64,000 bases of DNA from Pegoplata infirma (Eukaryota; Arthropoda; Insecta; Diptera; Anthomyiidae): contig OY992536.1 of the NCBI GenBank assembly GCA_963921195.1, positions 94,159,007 to 94,223,006 of the forward strand. The letters are read 5' to 3'. Below, one piece after another: positions 1 through 10,853 of the stretch. The notes under the pieces were generated by a model that was not told the DNA's origin, did not search any database, and was given only the letters and a program-made list of their open reading frames with translations. The translations under genes were made by a program, and so were the position numbers. Position 1 is the first letter of the stretch, and each line of letters begins with the position of its first letter.

Positions 1-220
1 TGCGGGGTCGTGTCGGAATACTTGCCGATGGCCATTGAAGTGCTTATTGTGAGGAAATTTATTTAAAAAAATTTACAAGGCATCATTAGTCAAACAGCGG
101 TCAAAGTATGAAAAAATTAAGTTTTTTTTACAAAATTTCATGTCCAAATTTTTTGACCAAAGCCTTTGATTATATTTTAAAAACAAAACTCTTTAAAATT
201 TACTCAAAATCAGATCAGTA
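1..220. other. AT-rich DNA, no feature seen
   Basis: A+T-rich sequence with short poly-T and poly-A runs. No open frame, RNA gene or repeat boundary could be recognised. It ends at the TA that flanks the element starting at 221. Confidence 0.6.
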
Positions 221-568
221 GTGCGATTCCGTAACTTTTTTAACGAAATTATCGATATCGTTAACTAACGAGAATTGTCGGTTGTTTTAACGAATATGTG
301 ATTCTATAAATTTTTCAATTAACGACAAGAATGAACGACAAAAATAGTTAATTTGAAATTTGTTTATTTTTAAATTGTATTGAGAACCGAAAAATTTCGT
401 TAACTTTAACTTGAAAAAAATTTTTGTTGATAAGTTAACGATTTTCAATAACGACAAAATTCGGTAGAAAAATGTTATAGAATCGCTTTTAAAGACAATT
501 GTCGATAATTTACGATTTTTGACAATATAACTACCGATTTTTGTCGTTAAAAAGTTAGTGAATTGCGC
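221..568. mobile_element. TA-flanked MITE with long inverted repeats
   Basis: The left end reads GTGCGATTCCGTAACTTTTT. The right end is its diverged inverse, AAAAAGTTAGTGAATTGCGC. TA lies on both sides (219-220 and 569-570), the target duplication of Tc1/mariner-type insertions. Internal blocks are inverted too: GTGATTCTATAA near 298 pairs with TTATAGAATCGC near 475. It is about 348 bp with no coding capacity, so it is non-autonomous. Repeated GTTAACG/CGTTAAC motifs fill the arms. Superfamily assignment is inferred from the TA flanks only. Confidence 0.7.
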
Positions 569-863
569 TACAGAATTTAAAATTTATTTTAAATTTGAAT
601 GACTTTTACGAGAAAAATAAAGAAAAATCGTAAACAAGTTAAATGAATAATGGGCCAACCCATCAAAATTTTTCGTTCTACTTAACATTCCAGAATCAAT
701 GATTTTTGTTTGAAATTGTCCCGGAAATAATCGTTTTTAAGACTAATTTCTTTTTTTTTGACAAATAATTTAATAATTTAAATAGAAAGTTCAAAATAGG
801 TTTAAAAAAAATTTAAACTAATTTAAATTCGTTATAAAAATAGTGTATTTCAAGAAAATTTTT

Positions 864-962
864 AATCGTAATCGCATGATTTTTTTGTCGATTACGATTA
901 CGATTAATTGGTGCGATTAATCGCGATTACGATTACGATTTTAATCGTTTTGCAAACTCTAA
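864..962. repeat. CGATTA-rich dyad repeat, possible transposon end
   Basis: Short CGATTACGATTA units surround the palindrome ATTAATCGCGATTA, and the block ends in GCAAACTCTAA. Read in reverse, the end begins TTAGAGTTTGC. This resembles hAT-type ends and the GGACTCTA end of the insert at 47241-47473. No partner end or target duplication was found, so this may be a relic. Confidence 0.4.
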
Positions 963-1112
963 TAAATACTATGAAAAATTTAAGAACTATTTAACATTTT
1001 TCATAAATACTATGAAAAAGTTTATAAGTATTATGACAAAGTAAATAAATAGTATGAATTTGTTCATAAATACTATGAAAGTCTTTCATTGGATTTTTTT
1101 TTTTTTTGTGTG
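963..1112 (-). mobile_element. MITE inserted in a family A end
   Basis: Motifs such as ACTATGAAAAAGTTTATAAG and AAATACTATGAAAGTC precede a poly-T and GTGTG, followed by TA at 1113-1114. The same sequence occurs inverted at 63886-64000, where it begins CACAC then poly-A. The right boundary is sharp because family A sequence (CATTCCGGCAATGCCGAA) resumes directly after it. In intact family A copies the same place reads CACTACATTCGGC, so the element sits at that TA. The left boundary is uncertain. Confidence 0.6.
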
Positions 1113-1160
1113 TACATTCCGGCAATGCCGAATTTAACGATTTTTCTTGTTTTTTCTTAG
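1113..1160 (+). mobile_element. Terminal fragment of family A repeat
   Basis: The sequence contains CATTCCGGCAATGCCGAA followed by TTTAACG and CTTGTTTT. It matches the last about 45 bp of the family A copies ending at 5048 and 37324, which have CATTCGGCAAGGCCGAA, TTTAAC and ACTTGTTT. The CGGCAATGCCG core is a small hairpin. The rest of the copy is missing or displaced by the upstream MITE. Confidence 0.6.
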
Positions 1161-1259
1161 TTTTTTGTTGTGTCTATGCAAAATAAGAGTGCCCGGATTT
1201 TGTTTATACTATTTTACTCATAAATTTGGTCTACTTCGCAGTTAAAAAAAAAAAGTAAA

Positions 1260-1503
1260 CATTTGGCATCTGACGGGAAGTATTACGTAAATTTTGGTGT
1301 CTCAATAGTTTAAATTGGTTCAGTAACATCGCCAAAAATCAGGATTTCAAAAGACAGACGGACTTTCCTATATTGACTTAAAATTGATCAAGGATCATTA
1401 AAAAATATATATTTTCAAGGGGTCCTACACCAGTATTTCGAAGTGTTACATACGGAATAACAAAATTTTTATGTATACCCTTTATCACTAGAGTGTAGGG
1501 TAC
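1260..1503 (-). mobile_element. Inverted fragment of family A repeat
   Basis: The end carries the hairpin TATACCCTTTATCAC...GAGTGTAGGGTA. It is preceded by GTGTTACATACGGAATAACA and by AGACAGACGGAC. These correspond in reverse to the start of the family A copy at 4429 (TATACCC hairpin, then GTCATTC and GTCCGTCTGTCC). They also match the end of the copy at 57017-57818 in the same direction. It is strongly diverged and the left limit is approximate. Confidence 0.5.
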
Positions 1504-2004
1504 AATATGGTGGAGTTATCACCCTGTTTTTGTGTTTTTAGCTTAAAATATTTACCCCTTTAAGCAATTTTATAAGTATTAATTTTAATGCCCCTGCCTG
1601 CTAGCCAGTCCACACACACTTACACAGAGAGTATCATGATTTAAATTTATAAATTGGATATTCACATAAACTTATTAGAAATTTACACAGTTTGATGAAA
1701 ATCAATAATATTTGGCATTATGACAAAATTTAATGAAATTAAGGCAACTATTTTTTATTCGTTTTTTTTTTTTTTTGTTTTACAAAGAATTTAATTTTGT
1801 AATAATATAAATTTTGAATTTTTTTGTTAAGTGCTTAATTATAATAAGGGCAGGAAACATTTTGACAGCATAAACACACAAAAAAAAATTGTCCAATTAC
1901 TAGGAAAAGTCTCGTAATCCCATTTTACCAATATTTGACAGTTTTCCTTGTTTTTTAATTTTTTAACAAACAAATTTGGATCGAAATTTACATTTCTTTT
2001 TATA
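1504..2004. other. AT-rich DNA, no gene seen
   Basis: Mostly A+T with poly-T tracts and a short CA-rich patch near 1610-1625. No open frame of note and no recognisable repeat unit were found. Confidence 0.6.
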
Positions 2005-2545
2005 ATTTTACAATTTTTTTTTGTAATTTTACAATTTTTTTTGTAATTTTACATTTTTTTTTTTGTAATTTTACAATTTTTTTTTGTAATTTTACAATTT
2101 TTTTTTTTGTAATTTTACAAATTTCCAAGATAATTTTACAAAAAAAATCTAGTAAATTCACAAGAATTCCTTGTAATTTTAATTTCACCAAAAAAACTAT
2201 AAACTTACAATTTTATTGCTAAAAAGCTTGTTAAATTACAAAATTATTGGTAAAAAGCTTTTAAAATTCCTAGGAATTTTCGTAAAATAGGAGGTAGTAA
2301 AAAATCTAGTAAAGTTACAAAACCTCCTTGTAAATTTTATCGTGTCAAAAAAAATTTTAAATTTACAATTTTATTGGTAAAAACCTTGTAAAATTACAAA
2401 ATTATGGGTAAAAAGCTTGTAAAATTACAATTTTATTGGTAAAAACCTTGTAAAATTACAAAATTATTGCTAAAAATCTTGTAAAATTACAAGTTTTTTT
2501 TTGTAATTTTACAAGGTTTTTTTTTAGTATATTAGCAAACGTTTT
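2005..2545. repeat. GTAATTTTACAA tandem repeat
   Basis: Units of about 20 bp consist of poly-T followed by TTGTAATTTTACAA. They are regular at 2005-2125 and continue as degenerate forms (CTTGTAAAATTACAA with TTATTGGTAAAAA) to about 2545. The unit core is a palindrome (TTGTAA, TT, TTACAA). A reverse-strand lysine-rich open frame here is a by-product of the repeat. Confidence 0.8.
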
Positions 2546-2554
2546 TTTTTTTTC

Positions 2555-2640
2555 AGATGTGTCTCAGGTTCTGAGACATTATTCCTGTAGAAAATCTCGT
2601 ATTTTGAGAGATTTTTCTCATCAGAAAAAAATTATTTAAA
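2555..2640 (+). repeat. Relic of the 35-bp dyad satellite
   Basis: GTCTCAGGTTCTGAGACATT is followed by TCTCGTATTTTGAGAGATTTT. These are two degenerate units of the satellite that forms the large array at 20208-26213. They lie 17 kb away from that array and suggest dispersal of short seeds. Confidence 0.55.
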
Positions 2641-2689
2641 AAATTCTGATTAATTTTTATTAAAAAATAAAAATTGTTTTATTCGCCCT

Positions 2690-3190
2690 TTGAAATATTA
2701 TATTTGGAGTAGGTTTATTCTAGATCGAGGTCATTATTTTTTTTTACTAATTTAAACTATGATATTCTCTTGTTTTTTGCCTGACATAGTCGACACTTGT
2801 TTCGGAATTTGTCAGATTCCATTATCAAGATTATTTAGCAAATATAACATAAATAAATTTAAAACAGAAAAATAATTTTCTTGAAAATTATTCCATTGAG
2901 AGTAGAGTTGATTATGTATTAATATTTTTGTTTGAACATTAGCGATCTGTCATTTAAATTCCCTTTGCTACTTAAAGTATAGGGTTTTTATATTTGCTAA
3001 ATAGTGTTGACAGTAGAATCTGACAAATTCCGAAACCCATGTCGGCTAAGTCGTGCAAAAATTACCAACATAAATAAATTTAAAACAGAAAAACGATTTC
3101 CTTCAAAATTATCCTTTGAGAATATCATGGTGTATTTAGTAAAAAACAAATTGACCTCGAGCTAAAACAAATCTACTCAAAATATAAGCA
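2690..3190. mobile_element. Foldback element, unrecognised family
   Basis: TTCTAGATCGAGGTCATTAT at the left pairs with the diverged inverse AATTGACCTCGAGCTAAAAC at the right. Inside, GTTTCGGAATTTGTCAGATT pairs with CTGACAAATTCCGAAAC. An additional direct repeat (AATAAATTTAAAACAGAAAA, at about 2850 and 3072) lies within. Related sequence (ACTGACCTCGAGCTAGAATA) recurs near 53965. The boundaries are estimated from the loss of symmetry; no target duplication was established. Confidence 0.55.
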
Positions 3191-3323
3191 AACAATTTTA
3201 AAATAAAGAAACAGAATTTTAAATTATCAAATAAAAACGAAGTTTAAATTATCAAACAAATTTTAAAATTACCGAAAAGTATTTAAATAAATAGATTTTT
3301 TGAGCTCGAGACCAGTTTTTTTT

Positions 3324-4428
3324 TATACCCTCCACTTACAAGGGAAGTCTCCCTGGTGTCACCCTCCGATCTTCATGAAATTTGGATATGTTGTTAAGAA
3401 CGAAAATTAATTCGAAACGTATTTTTTTTTTTAGCGGCCCAAACTCATTTTTAGGGGGGGGGGGGGTCGATTTGTATGGGGGGAAATTGACCATTTTCAG
3501 TTTTTTACGATTTACGCCTATTTAATCAAAATTAATATAGGCATGTGTGGTATCAGATTAAATGTATTAAAAATACCTATCTCGTTGTGCTAACAACGGG
3601 CCAAAGAAGTTAATATTTTTCGACTTATTAACACAAATGTCCTAAAATTTTGGTATTTTACTGAATATGACAAAAAGTTGTGCATGTCCAAACACGTTCT
3701 TAGCACTCGTAGATAGGTTTTCCATAGACCTTTCATTTGGTATGTAATATGACTAGGTTTCTTTGCATAATATGGGAGATAAACGAAAAAAACTGAAAAA
3801 TTGCCTTGTCTTGCCCCCTCCTTTTTACCCCCTAAATATGAATTTGGGCCGCTATAAAAAGTACGTGTCCCTTTATTTTTTATGATCTACAAAATAAAAC
3901 CAATTCCATAAAGATCCGCGGGTGACACTAGGGAGACTTCCCTTGTCAGTGGTAGAGAGTATATATTAGTGTGTCATTCCGTTTCTAACTTGTCAAAATA
4001 TGTCTGGGACCCCATTAAGTACATATATTATTAATCAGTCATCGATTTTAAGACATTCCAGCGATGTCTGTCTGTTGAAATTTCGATCATGGCCAAAATA
4101 TTACACAGATATGACTGAAATTTAACATATTTATTTGTTGTTGTCCATAGCAGTTTGGTATTTCATTTGAGCGAAATCGGTTCAGCGGTTCAAAAGTTAT
4201 GAACGAAAATGTAAGGACACCTCAAAAATTTTAGTACATTCAACATAACCTAAAAATACAAAATGGTTTAATTCGGCTGCTGGTTGACATATGTGGACAT
4301 AATTGAACATCAAATGGTATTTAAACAAGTACGAACATATTGTTTGACAAAAAAAGAAAAAAATTGCGTATTTTTTTTTTTTTACCAAATTTTTTTTTTG
4401 TGCGGAAATTTTTTTTCAAAATTTTTTT
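3324..4428 (+). mobile_element. Family A repeat, copy 1, interrupted
   Basis: The copy starts with TATACCCTCCACTTA, is broken at 3339 by a 607-bp foldback element, and resumes at 3946 with CAGTGGTAGAGAGTATATAT. It then continues colinear with copies 2 and 3: GTCATTCCGTTT, GGGACCCCATTAAGTA, GCGATGTCTGTCTGT, GGTTCAGCGGTTCAAAAG and CATTCAACATAACC. It lacks the terminal CGGCAAGGCCG hairpin and runs straight into the TATACCC start of copy 2. A family A end was therefore lost, or copy 2 landed in it. No coding frame survives. Confidence 0.75.
3339..3945. mobile_element. Foldback MITE inside family A
   Basis: The terminal inverted repeats are CAAGGGAAGTCTCCCTGGTG at the left and its inverse, with one mismatch, at the right. 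The arms continue inward: GCGGCCCAAACTCATTTTTA pairs with TGAATTTGGGCCGC. A run of 13 G at 3454-3466 is part of the left arm. The host family A copy is interrupted exactly at CACTTA/TCAGTG, which points to a very short, TA-like target duplication that has since mutated. Confidence 0.7.
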
Positions 4429-5048
4429 TATACCCTCCACTTAGTGATAGAGGGTATATATAAGTTTGTCATTCTGTTTGTAACTCATCGAAATATCGAT
4501 CTGGGACCCCATAAAGTATATATATTCATGATGCCCCATCGATTTTAAGACATTCTAGCGATGTCCGTCTGTCCGTCTGTCTGTCTGTGGAAAATGCTGT
4601 CGCGGACAAAATATTGCACAGAGATGACTGAAACTTAACATATTTATTGGAAGTTCTCCCGAGAAGTTTGCTATTGCATTTGAGCGATATCGGTTCAGCG
4701 GTTCAAAAGTTATGAACGAAAATGTAAGCACACCTCAAAAATTTCAGTACATTCAACATAACCTAAAAATACAAAATGCTTTAATTCGTTTTCTGGTAGG
4801 CATATGTGAACATAATTGAAAACCAAATGGTATTTAAACAAGTACGAACATATTTTTGGACAAAAAAAGAAAAAAAATCGCGGATTTTTTTTACCAAAAT
4901 TTTTTTCGCGGAAATTTTTTTTAAAAATTTTTTTTTTTTTCAAAAGTAATTTACTTTTAAATAAAATTGTTTGCAATAATCTTTTTGAAATTATGGAGGG
5001 TATCACTACATTCGGCAAGGCCGAATTTAACTTGTTTACTTGTTTTTT
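4429..5048 (+). mobile_element. Family A repeat, copy 2, near complete
   Basis: It begins with the hairpin TATACCCTCCACTTAGTGAT/AGAGGGTATATA. GTCATTC, GGGACCCCATAAAGTATA, repeated GTCCGTCTG, TCGGTTCAGCGGTTCAAAAG and CATTCAACATAACC follow. A purine-rich AAAAAAAGAAAAAAAATCGCGG stretch comes next, then GGAGGGTATCACTACATTCG with the CGGCAAGGCCG hairpin and ACTTGTTT. It is about 620 bp and very similar to copy 3 at 36705. No intact coding region exists. I know similar TATACCC-hairpin repeats from fly genomes but cannot name the family. Confidence 0.75.
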
Positions 5049-5158
5049 TTTTCAAAAGTAATTTCCTTTTAAAAAAACTTTTTTGCAATAATCTTTTTGA
5101 AATTGTGGACGGTATCACTACATTCGGCAAGGCCGAATTTTACTTTTTTACTTGTTTC
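5049..5158 (+). mobile_element. Duplicated family A terminus
   Basis: The last about 105 bp of copy 2 (TTCAAAAGTAATTTCCTTTT through CATTCGGCAAGGCCGAA to CTTGTTT) is repeated head-to-tail directly after it. The second version reads GTGGACGGTATCACTACATT instead of ATGGAGGGTATCACTACATT. A tandem terminal duplication like this could come from slippage or from abutting insertions. Confidence 0.65.
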
Positions 5159-5180
5159 CCATAAAGTTTTTCCCATTAAA

Positions 5181-5300
5181 GTCTGCGACATTTTTCCTAA
5201 AAGAAAAATTCTTAAAATCTGCGACATTTTTCCTAAAAGAAAAATTCTTAAAATCTGCGACACTTTTCCTAAATGAAAAATTCTCAAAATCTGCGACAAG
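5181..5300 (+). repeat. 36-bp tandem repeat, about 3.5 units
   Basis: CTGCGACA recurs at exact 36-bp steps (GCGACA at 5185, 5221, 5257 and 5293). TTTTTCCTAAAAG, AAAAATTCTTAAAAT and close variants lie between. The unit length and the TTTTTC...GAAAAA dyad resemble the larger 35-bp satellite family, but the CTGCGACA box is distinct. Confidence 0.75.
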
Positions 5301-5320
5301 GAAAATTGAAAAAAGTCAGA

Positions 5321-5920
5321 TTCTGATAAAAAAAAAGTGTCAAATTCTTCTAATTAAATTTATTCAGTGTTTGTAATAAAATTTATCTTTATGCCTTGTT
5401 AATTTTTGCTTTAAATAATTTCAGTTTAATGATTTTGCAATTAAATTTTATCTCATCATTAATATTAAAATTTTTTGATAAAACTAAAATTTTCGAATTT
5501 TAATTAAAATCTATAATTTATGTTTGTATTTGTTTGAATTAAACATAATTATTACAACATTTTATGGTTTTGATGAAATTTATATAACAAATCAAATTAA
5601 AATATTTTAACACTTGTATATTTTGAGGGCAGAGAGCAGAAGGTTTTCTAAATGTATACAAAATTATAAATCTAAATTTATAAATCCTTTAAAATATATT
5701 AAATTGAATATTTGTTCAAGAGTAGAGATAAGTTAATTAAAGGATAGTTTTTTTGTCTGAAATACTTAATAGCCAGTAGTGGGTTTACGATGCCAGTCAG
5801 CCACAGCATGTAACAGTAGTTATTGAAAAATATTTAATTTATTTTGTATTTGAAGTAAAATATATAAAATTGTTGCAAAAAGTTAATAATGCAATTAGAA
5901 CACTGTGCGACACAATTTGT
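5321..5920. other. AT-rich spacer, no gene seen
   Basis: Simple A+T sequence between the 36-bp repeat and the first large satellite. No open frame or repeat boundary was recognised. Confidence 0.6.
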
Positions 5921-7312
5921 AGTTGTCAGAATCTGATCAACTTTTTCTATACAAAAGTTGCCAGAATCTGATTAACTTTTTCTATACAAAAGTTGCCAGA
6001 ATCTGATCAACTTTTTCTATAAAAAAGTTGTCAGAATCTGATCAACTTTTTCTATAAAAAAGTCAGAATCTGAACAACTTTTTCTATAAAAAAGCTGCCA
6101 GAATCTGTTCAACTTTTTCTATAAAAAAGTTGTCAGAATCTGATCAACTTTTTCTATAAAAAAGTTGTCAGAATCTGATCAACTTTTTCTATTAAAAATT
6201 TGCCAGAATCTGATCAACTTTTTCTATAAAAAATTTGATCAGAATCTGATCAACTTTTTCTATAAAAAATTTGATCAGAATCTGATCAACTTTTTCTATA
6301 AAAAATTTGATCAGAATCTGATCAACTTTTTCTATATAAAATTCAGAATCTGATCAACTTTTTCTATAAAAAATTTGATCAGAATCTGATCAACTTTTTC
6401 TATAAAAAATTTGATCAGAATCTGATCAACTTTTTCTATAAAAAATTTGATCAGAATCTGATCAACTTTTTCTATAAAAAATTTGATCAGAATCTGATCA
6501 ACTTTTTCTATAAAAAATTTGATCAGAATCTGATCAACTTTTTCTATAAAAAATTTGATCAGAATCTGATCAACTTTTTCTATAAAAAATTTGATCAGAA
6601 TCTGATCAACTTTTTCTATAAAAAATTTGATCAGAATCTGATCAACTTTTTCTATAAAAAATTTGATCAGAATCTGATCAACTTTTTCTATAAAAAATTT
6701 GATCAGAATCTGATCAACTTTTTCTATAAAAAATTTGATCAGAATCTGATCAACTTTTTCTATAAAAAATTTGATCAGAATCTGATCAACTTTTTCTATA
6801 AAAAATTTGATCAGAATCTGATCAACTTTTTCTATAAAAAATTTGATCAGAATCTGATCAACTTTTTCTATAAAAAATTTGATCAGAATCTGATCAACTT
6901 TTTCTATAAAAAATTTGATCAGAATCTGATCAACTTTTTCTATAAAAAATTTGATCAGAATCTGATCAACTTTTTCTATAAAAAATTTGATCAGAATCTG
7001 ATCAACTTTTTCTATACAAAATTTGTTAGAATATGATCAACTTTTTTTATAAAAAAGTTGTCAGAATATGTTCAACTTTTTCTATAAAAAGAATGTCAGA
7101 ATCTGATCAAATTTTTGTATAAAAAAGTTGTCAGAATCTGATCAACTTTTTTTATAAAAAAGTTGTTAGAATCTGATCAATTTTTTATATAAAAAAGTTG
7201 TCAGAATCTGATCAACTTTTTCTATCAAAAAGTTTTGAGAATCTGATCAACTTTTTCTATAAAAAAGTTGTCAAAATCTGATCAACTTTTTCTATAAAAA
7301 AAGTTGTCTGAA
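5921..7312 (-). repeat. 35/36-bp dyad satellite, cluster S1
   Basis: About 39 head-to-tail units join TTGATCAGAATCTGATCAA to CTTTTTCTATAAAAAA. The core at about 6232-7017 has an exact 36-bp period and about 22 near-identical units; the flanks are diverged and use GTTGTCAGAATCTGATCAAC. In the core the first box is a perfect dyad with 9-bp arms around one A. Orientation is reversed relative to S2, S3 and S5, because the central trinucleotide reads AAT, not ATT. There is no spacer diversity, so this is a satellite and not a CRISPR array. Confidence 0.92.
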
Positions 7313-7850
7313 AAGTGAGTTTTTGTTGGACGGTGTAATTAAAACAAAATACTAACTCCTAACAGCAATCATCATCATCAAAAAAATTACATATAATATT
7401 ATTATTAAGTTTGCAAAACCACAAATTATTAATATTTTCATATATTCATCATATAGATACTAACATATGTAAACGAGGGTAGTTTGATAAGTACCGATGG
7501 TAAAAAAATTTTGCTATTTAGATCTATTTTCAGTCATATAATTTTTATAATAGACTCAAATGAAAATTTTACATATAAAAAGACACAATTGCTTAATATT
7601 TATAAAATTTGAAAATTTTATTCCGGTTGGAAGGACCAAATTTGACACTGGAAATTAATTAAATTTCAATTGTTTTGATTTGAGTTGCATCTTGTAAAAG
7701 AGAAAAAATTTAAATTATTTCGATAGCATTAAAAAACATTTCCCAAAAATCGTTTCGACTAAAATCAAGTCTTAAATATTTGTATTCTTAGATTTTAGTT
7801 AACTGTTCCGGAATTCCCTTGCCTTCTTTTTCATTTAAGAAAATAAAAAT
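7313..7850. other. Spacer between inverted arrays S1 and S2
   Basis: Non-repetitive A+T-rich sequence of about 540 bp with a short ATCATCATC run near 7370. It separates two satellite blocks of opposite orientation. No gene was seen. Confidence 0.6.
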
Positions 7851-8996
7851 CTGACAACTTTTCTATGAAAAAGTTGATTCTGAAAACTTTTCTACAGGAA
7901 AAGTTGATCAGATTCTGACAACTTTTCTATAGAACAAGTTGATCAGATTCTGACAACTTTTCTATAAAAAAAAGTTGATCAGATTCTGACAACTTTTCTA
8001 TAGAAAAAGTTGATCAGATTCTGACAACTTTTTTATAGAAAAATTTGATCAGATTTCTGACAACTTTTCTACAGAAAAAGTTGATCAGATTCTGACAACT
8101 TTTCTATAGAAAAAGTTGATCAGATTCTGACAACTTTTCTATAGAAAAAGTTGATCAGATTCTGACAACATTTCTATATAGAAAAAGTTGATCAGATTCT
8201 GAAAACTTTTCTATAGAAAAAGTTGATCAGATTCTGACAACTTTTCTACAGAAAAAGTTGATCAGATTCTGACAACTTTTCTATAGAAAAAGTTGATCAG
8301 ATTCTGACAACTTTTCTATAGAAAAAGTTGATCAGATTCTGACAACTTTTCTATAGAAAAAGTTGATCAGATTCTGACAACTTTTCTATAGAAAAAGTTG
8401 ATCAGATTCTGACAACTTTTCTATAGAAAAAGTTGATCAGATTCTGACAACTTTTTAATAGATAAAGTTGATTAGATTCTGACAACTTTTTTATAGAAAA
8501 AGTTGATCAAATTCTGACAACTTTTCTATAGAAAAAGTTGATCAAATTCTGAGAACTTTTCTATAGAAAAAGTTGATCAAATTCTGACAACTTTTCTATA
8601 GAAAAAGTTGATCAAATTCTGACAACTTTTCTATAGAAAAAGTTGATCAGATTCTGACAACTTTTCTATAGAAAAAGTTGATCAGATTCTGACAACTTTT
8701 CTATAGAAAAAGTTGATCAGATTCTGACAACTTTTTTATAGAAAACGTTGATTAGATTGTGACAACTTTTTAATAGAAAAAATTTATCAGATTCTGACAA
8801 CTTTTTTAAAGAGAAAGTTGATCAGATTTTGACAAAAGTTGATCAGATTCTGACAACCTTTTTATCGAAAAAGTTGATCAGATTCTGACAACTTTTTTAT
8901 AGAAAATGTTGATAGATTCTGACAACTTTTCTATAGAAAAAGTTGTTTAGATTCTGACAACTTTTTTATAGAAAAAGTGGATCAGATTCCGGCAAC
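7851..8996 (+). repeat. 35-bp dyad satellite, cluster S2
   Basis: About 33 units with a 35-bp period combine GTTGATCAGATTCTGACAAC with TTTTCTATAGAAAAA. The block is opposite in orientation to S1 and closely related in unit sequence, with about 540 bp between. Units near both edges are more diverged (poly-T lengthening, ATCAAATTC variants), and the central ones are near identical. A transcript through S1 and S2 could fold into a long stem. Confidence 0.92.
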
Positions 8997-9767
8997 TCAA
9001 TGAGTTTTTCCTAAAATTTTCCAATTACCCTCGTTAATAGAAGTGTTTTCAAACAATTATAAAGTTTTGTTTTTCTGTAAACAATTAAATTTTTGAAACA
9101 TAAGTGGGTGGTTTGTGTAGTATTGGTGCATAATAAGTGTATTTGCAGTTGTATTAACAGTCTAGAATATTCACATACACACTTTCAAACACACTCACAA
9201 CTTTCGCACACACATACATACTCCTTAAAACAATTTATTCAAATTATATACCAACAATTTACAATTGTTAAACAATTGTAATTATAATTTAATTGTTGAA
9301 ATTGCATTGAAATGGAAATATTTTTGTTTTTCCAACATTACAATAATAATAATAATTATAATGATCTCTTTTCCAAGTAAATATTGTTGTTGCCATAGCA
9401 GCAACGACAACATTTTCATCATTAAAACACTTGATATTTCAAAAGAAAGGAAATGAAAACAACAATATTTTCTAATTAAAATGTCAAAATTTTTGTTATT
9501 TTTAGATTTGTGGTAATAATTTTCATATTATCACCTAGAATTATGTGTCACCAAGACATTGTGTATACCTACACTAAAGAATTGTACCTAAAATTTAAGT
9601 AGGATTTTAAACGCATCAATTAATCAGTAAATAGTATTAATGTAGACATCAACATCATCAACATTTCAATAATTAGTGGCAATGTGAAATCTAAACAAGA
9701 TAATTTAAGATGATAATTAATTTAAGGTGATGTAAATAATTGGATAAAAGCTAAACTAAGGAAAGCA
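8997..9767. other. AT-rich spacer with CA-rich patch
   Basis: Unique-looking A+T sequence with a CACACAC-type patch at about 9170-9225 and an ATAATAATAATTATAATG stretch near 9340. Two short open frames of about 60 codons lack codon bias or recognisable motifs. No gene is called. Confidence 0.55.
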
Positions 9768-10400
9768 ACTTTTCTACAAAAAACAGTTGCTGAGCAACAT
9801 TTTCAAACATGTTTTAGACAACTTTGCTAGAAAACTTTCTGAGCAACATTTTGTTTTGCAACATTTTATTTATTAGCTTTATGTTTAGCAACTGTTTGTT
9901 TCGCAACTTTTTGTTTAGCAACCTATTGTTTAGCAATTTTTTGTTTAGAAACTTTTTGTTTAACAACTTTTTGTTTAACAACTTTTTGTTTTGCAAAACT
10001 ATTTGTTAAATAACTTCTTGTTTAGCAATATTTTCTCTAACAACTTTTGACTTAGAGACTTTTTGCTAAGCAACTTTTTGTGAGCAACTTTTTTTTTATA
10101 AAAAGTTGTTAGATTTTGATACAATTTTTCTATAAAGAAATTATCGATGTTTTGTTTCAAAATTATTTAGTTTCCACTTTTTTTCGCAACTTTTTGTTTT
10201 GAAATTTTGTGTTTCGCAGTTTTTCTATTGCAACTTTTTGTTTTGAAACTTTTTGATACGCAACTTTTTGTTAAAAAACTTTTTGTTTAGCAACTCTTTG
10301 TTTAACAACTTTTTGTTTAGCAACTTTTTGTTTAGCAACTTTTTGGTTAGTAACTTTTCTTTTAGCAAAATTTTTGCTTAGCTATTTTCTCTACAAAAAG
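9768..10400 (+). repeat. 15-bp TTTAGCAACTTTTTG tandem repeat
   Basis: Units of TTTAGCAACTTTTTG, with TTTAACAAC, TTTCGCAAC and TGAGCAAC variants, run from about 9768 to 10098 and again from about 10155 to 10400. Between them lies sequence related to the 35-bp satellites (AAAAAGTTGTTAGATTTTGA). Because 15 is a multiple of 3, both strands give long repetitive open frames. These are artefacts of the unit length, not genes. Confidence 0.8.
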
Positions 10401-10853
10401 TGCTCAGATATTGATACAAATTTTCGGTAAAAATTTGTGGATTCTAAGCAACTTTTTCTATAAAAAATGTCCGATTTTAAGCAATTTTGTTTAAATTTTT
10501 TATTGTGGTATTTTTTCAACGATTATTAGTTTTTGAGCATCGTTGCGTTTAAAAAACATAAAATTTTTGTATAGTAAAAGCTAATTGGCTTCTGACAACT
10601 TTTTTCTAGAAAAAGTTGATCAGATCCCGAATTACCGCATACTTGATCGAATGAAATTTCGATACGTACAAATCTTTGGTACCAATTTAAAAATAAACGA
10701 ATAATAATTTTACTACATTTTACTTTTATTTGCTTTATGGGTACAAAGTACTTCATTCCTAATTAGGTAGAATTATCGTCAAAATTTTATCTTAGAAAAT
10801 AAAAAACAGATTTCGATAGCAAAATTTCAATATCGAATGCCGTAATTCGGGCC
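10401..10853. other. Spacer with stray satellite units
   Basis: Mostly unique A+T sequence. A single diverged 35-bp satellite unit lies near 10585-10625 (CTGACAACTTTTTTCTAGAA then AAAGTTGATCAGAT). The inverted pair CCCGAATTACCGCATA / ATGCCGTAATTCGGGC (about 10626 and 10838) brackets a roughly 230-bp segment, which may be a small foldback insertion into a satellite unit. Confidence 0.5.

Noticed and set aside
3454..3466. Run of 13 G as a G-quadruplex
   Set aside because: A single homopolymer run in one arm of a foldback. The other arm has only short C runs, so it is most likely slippage and not a conserved structure.
9814..10009. Repetitive Leu/Asn/Lys-rich frames on both strands
   Set aside because: The 15-bp tandem unit is a multiple of three and lacks stops in these phases, so open frames are expected by chance.
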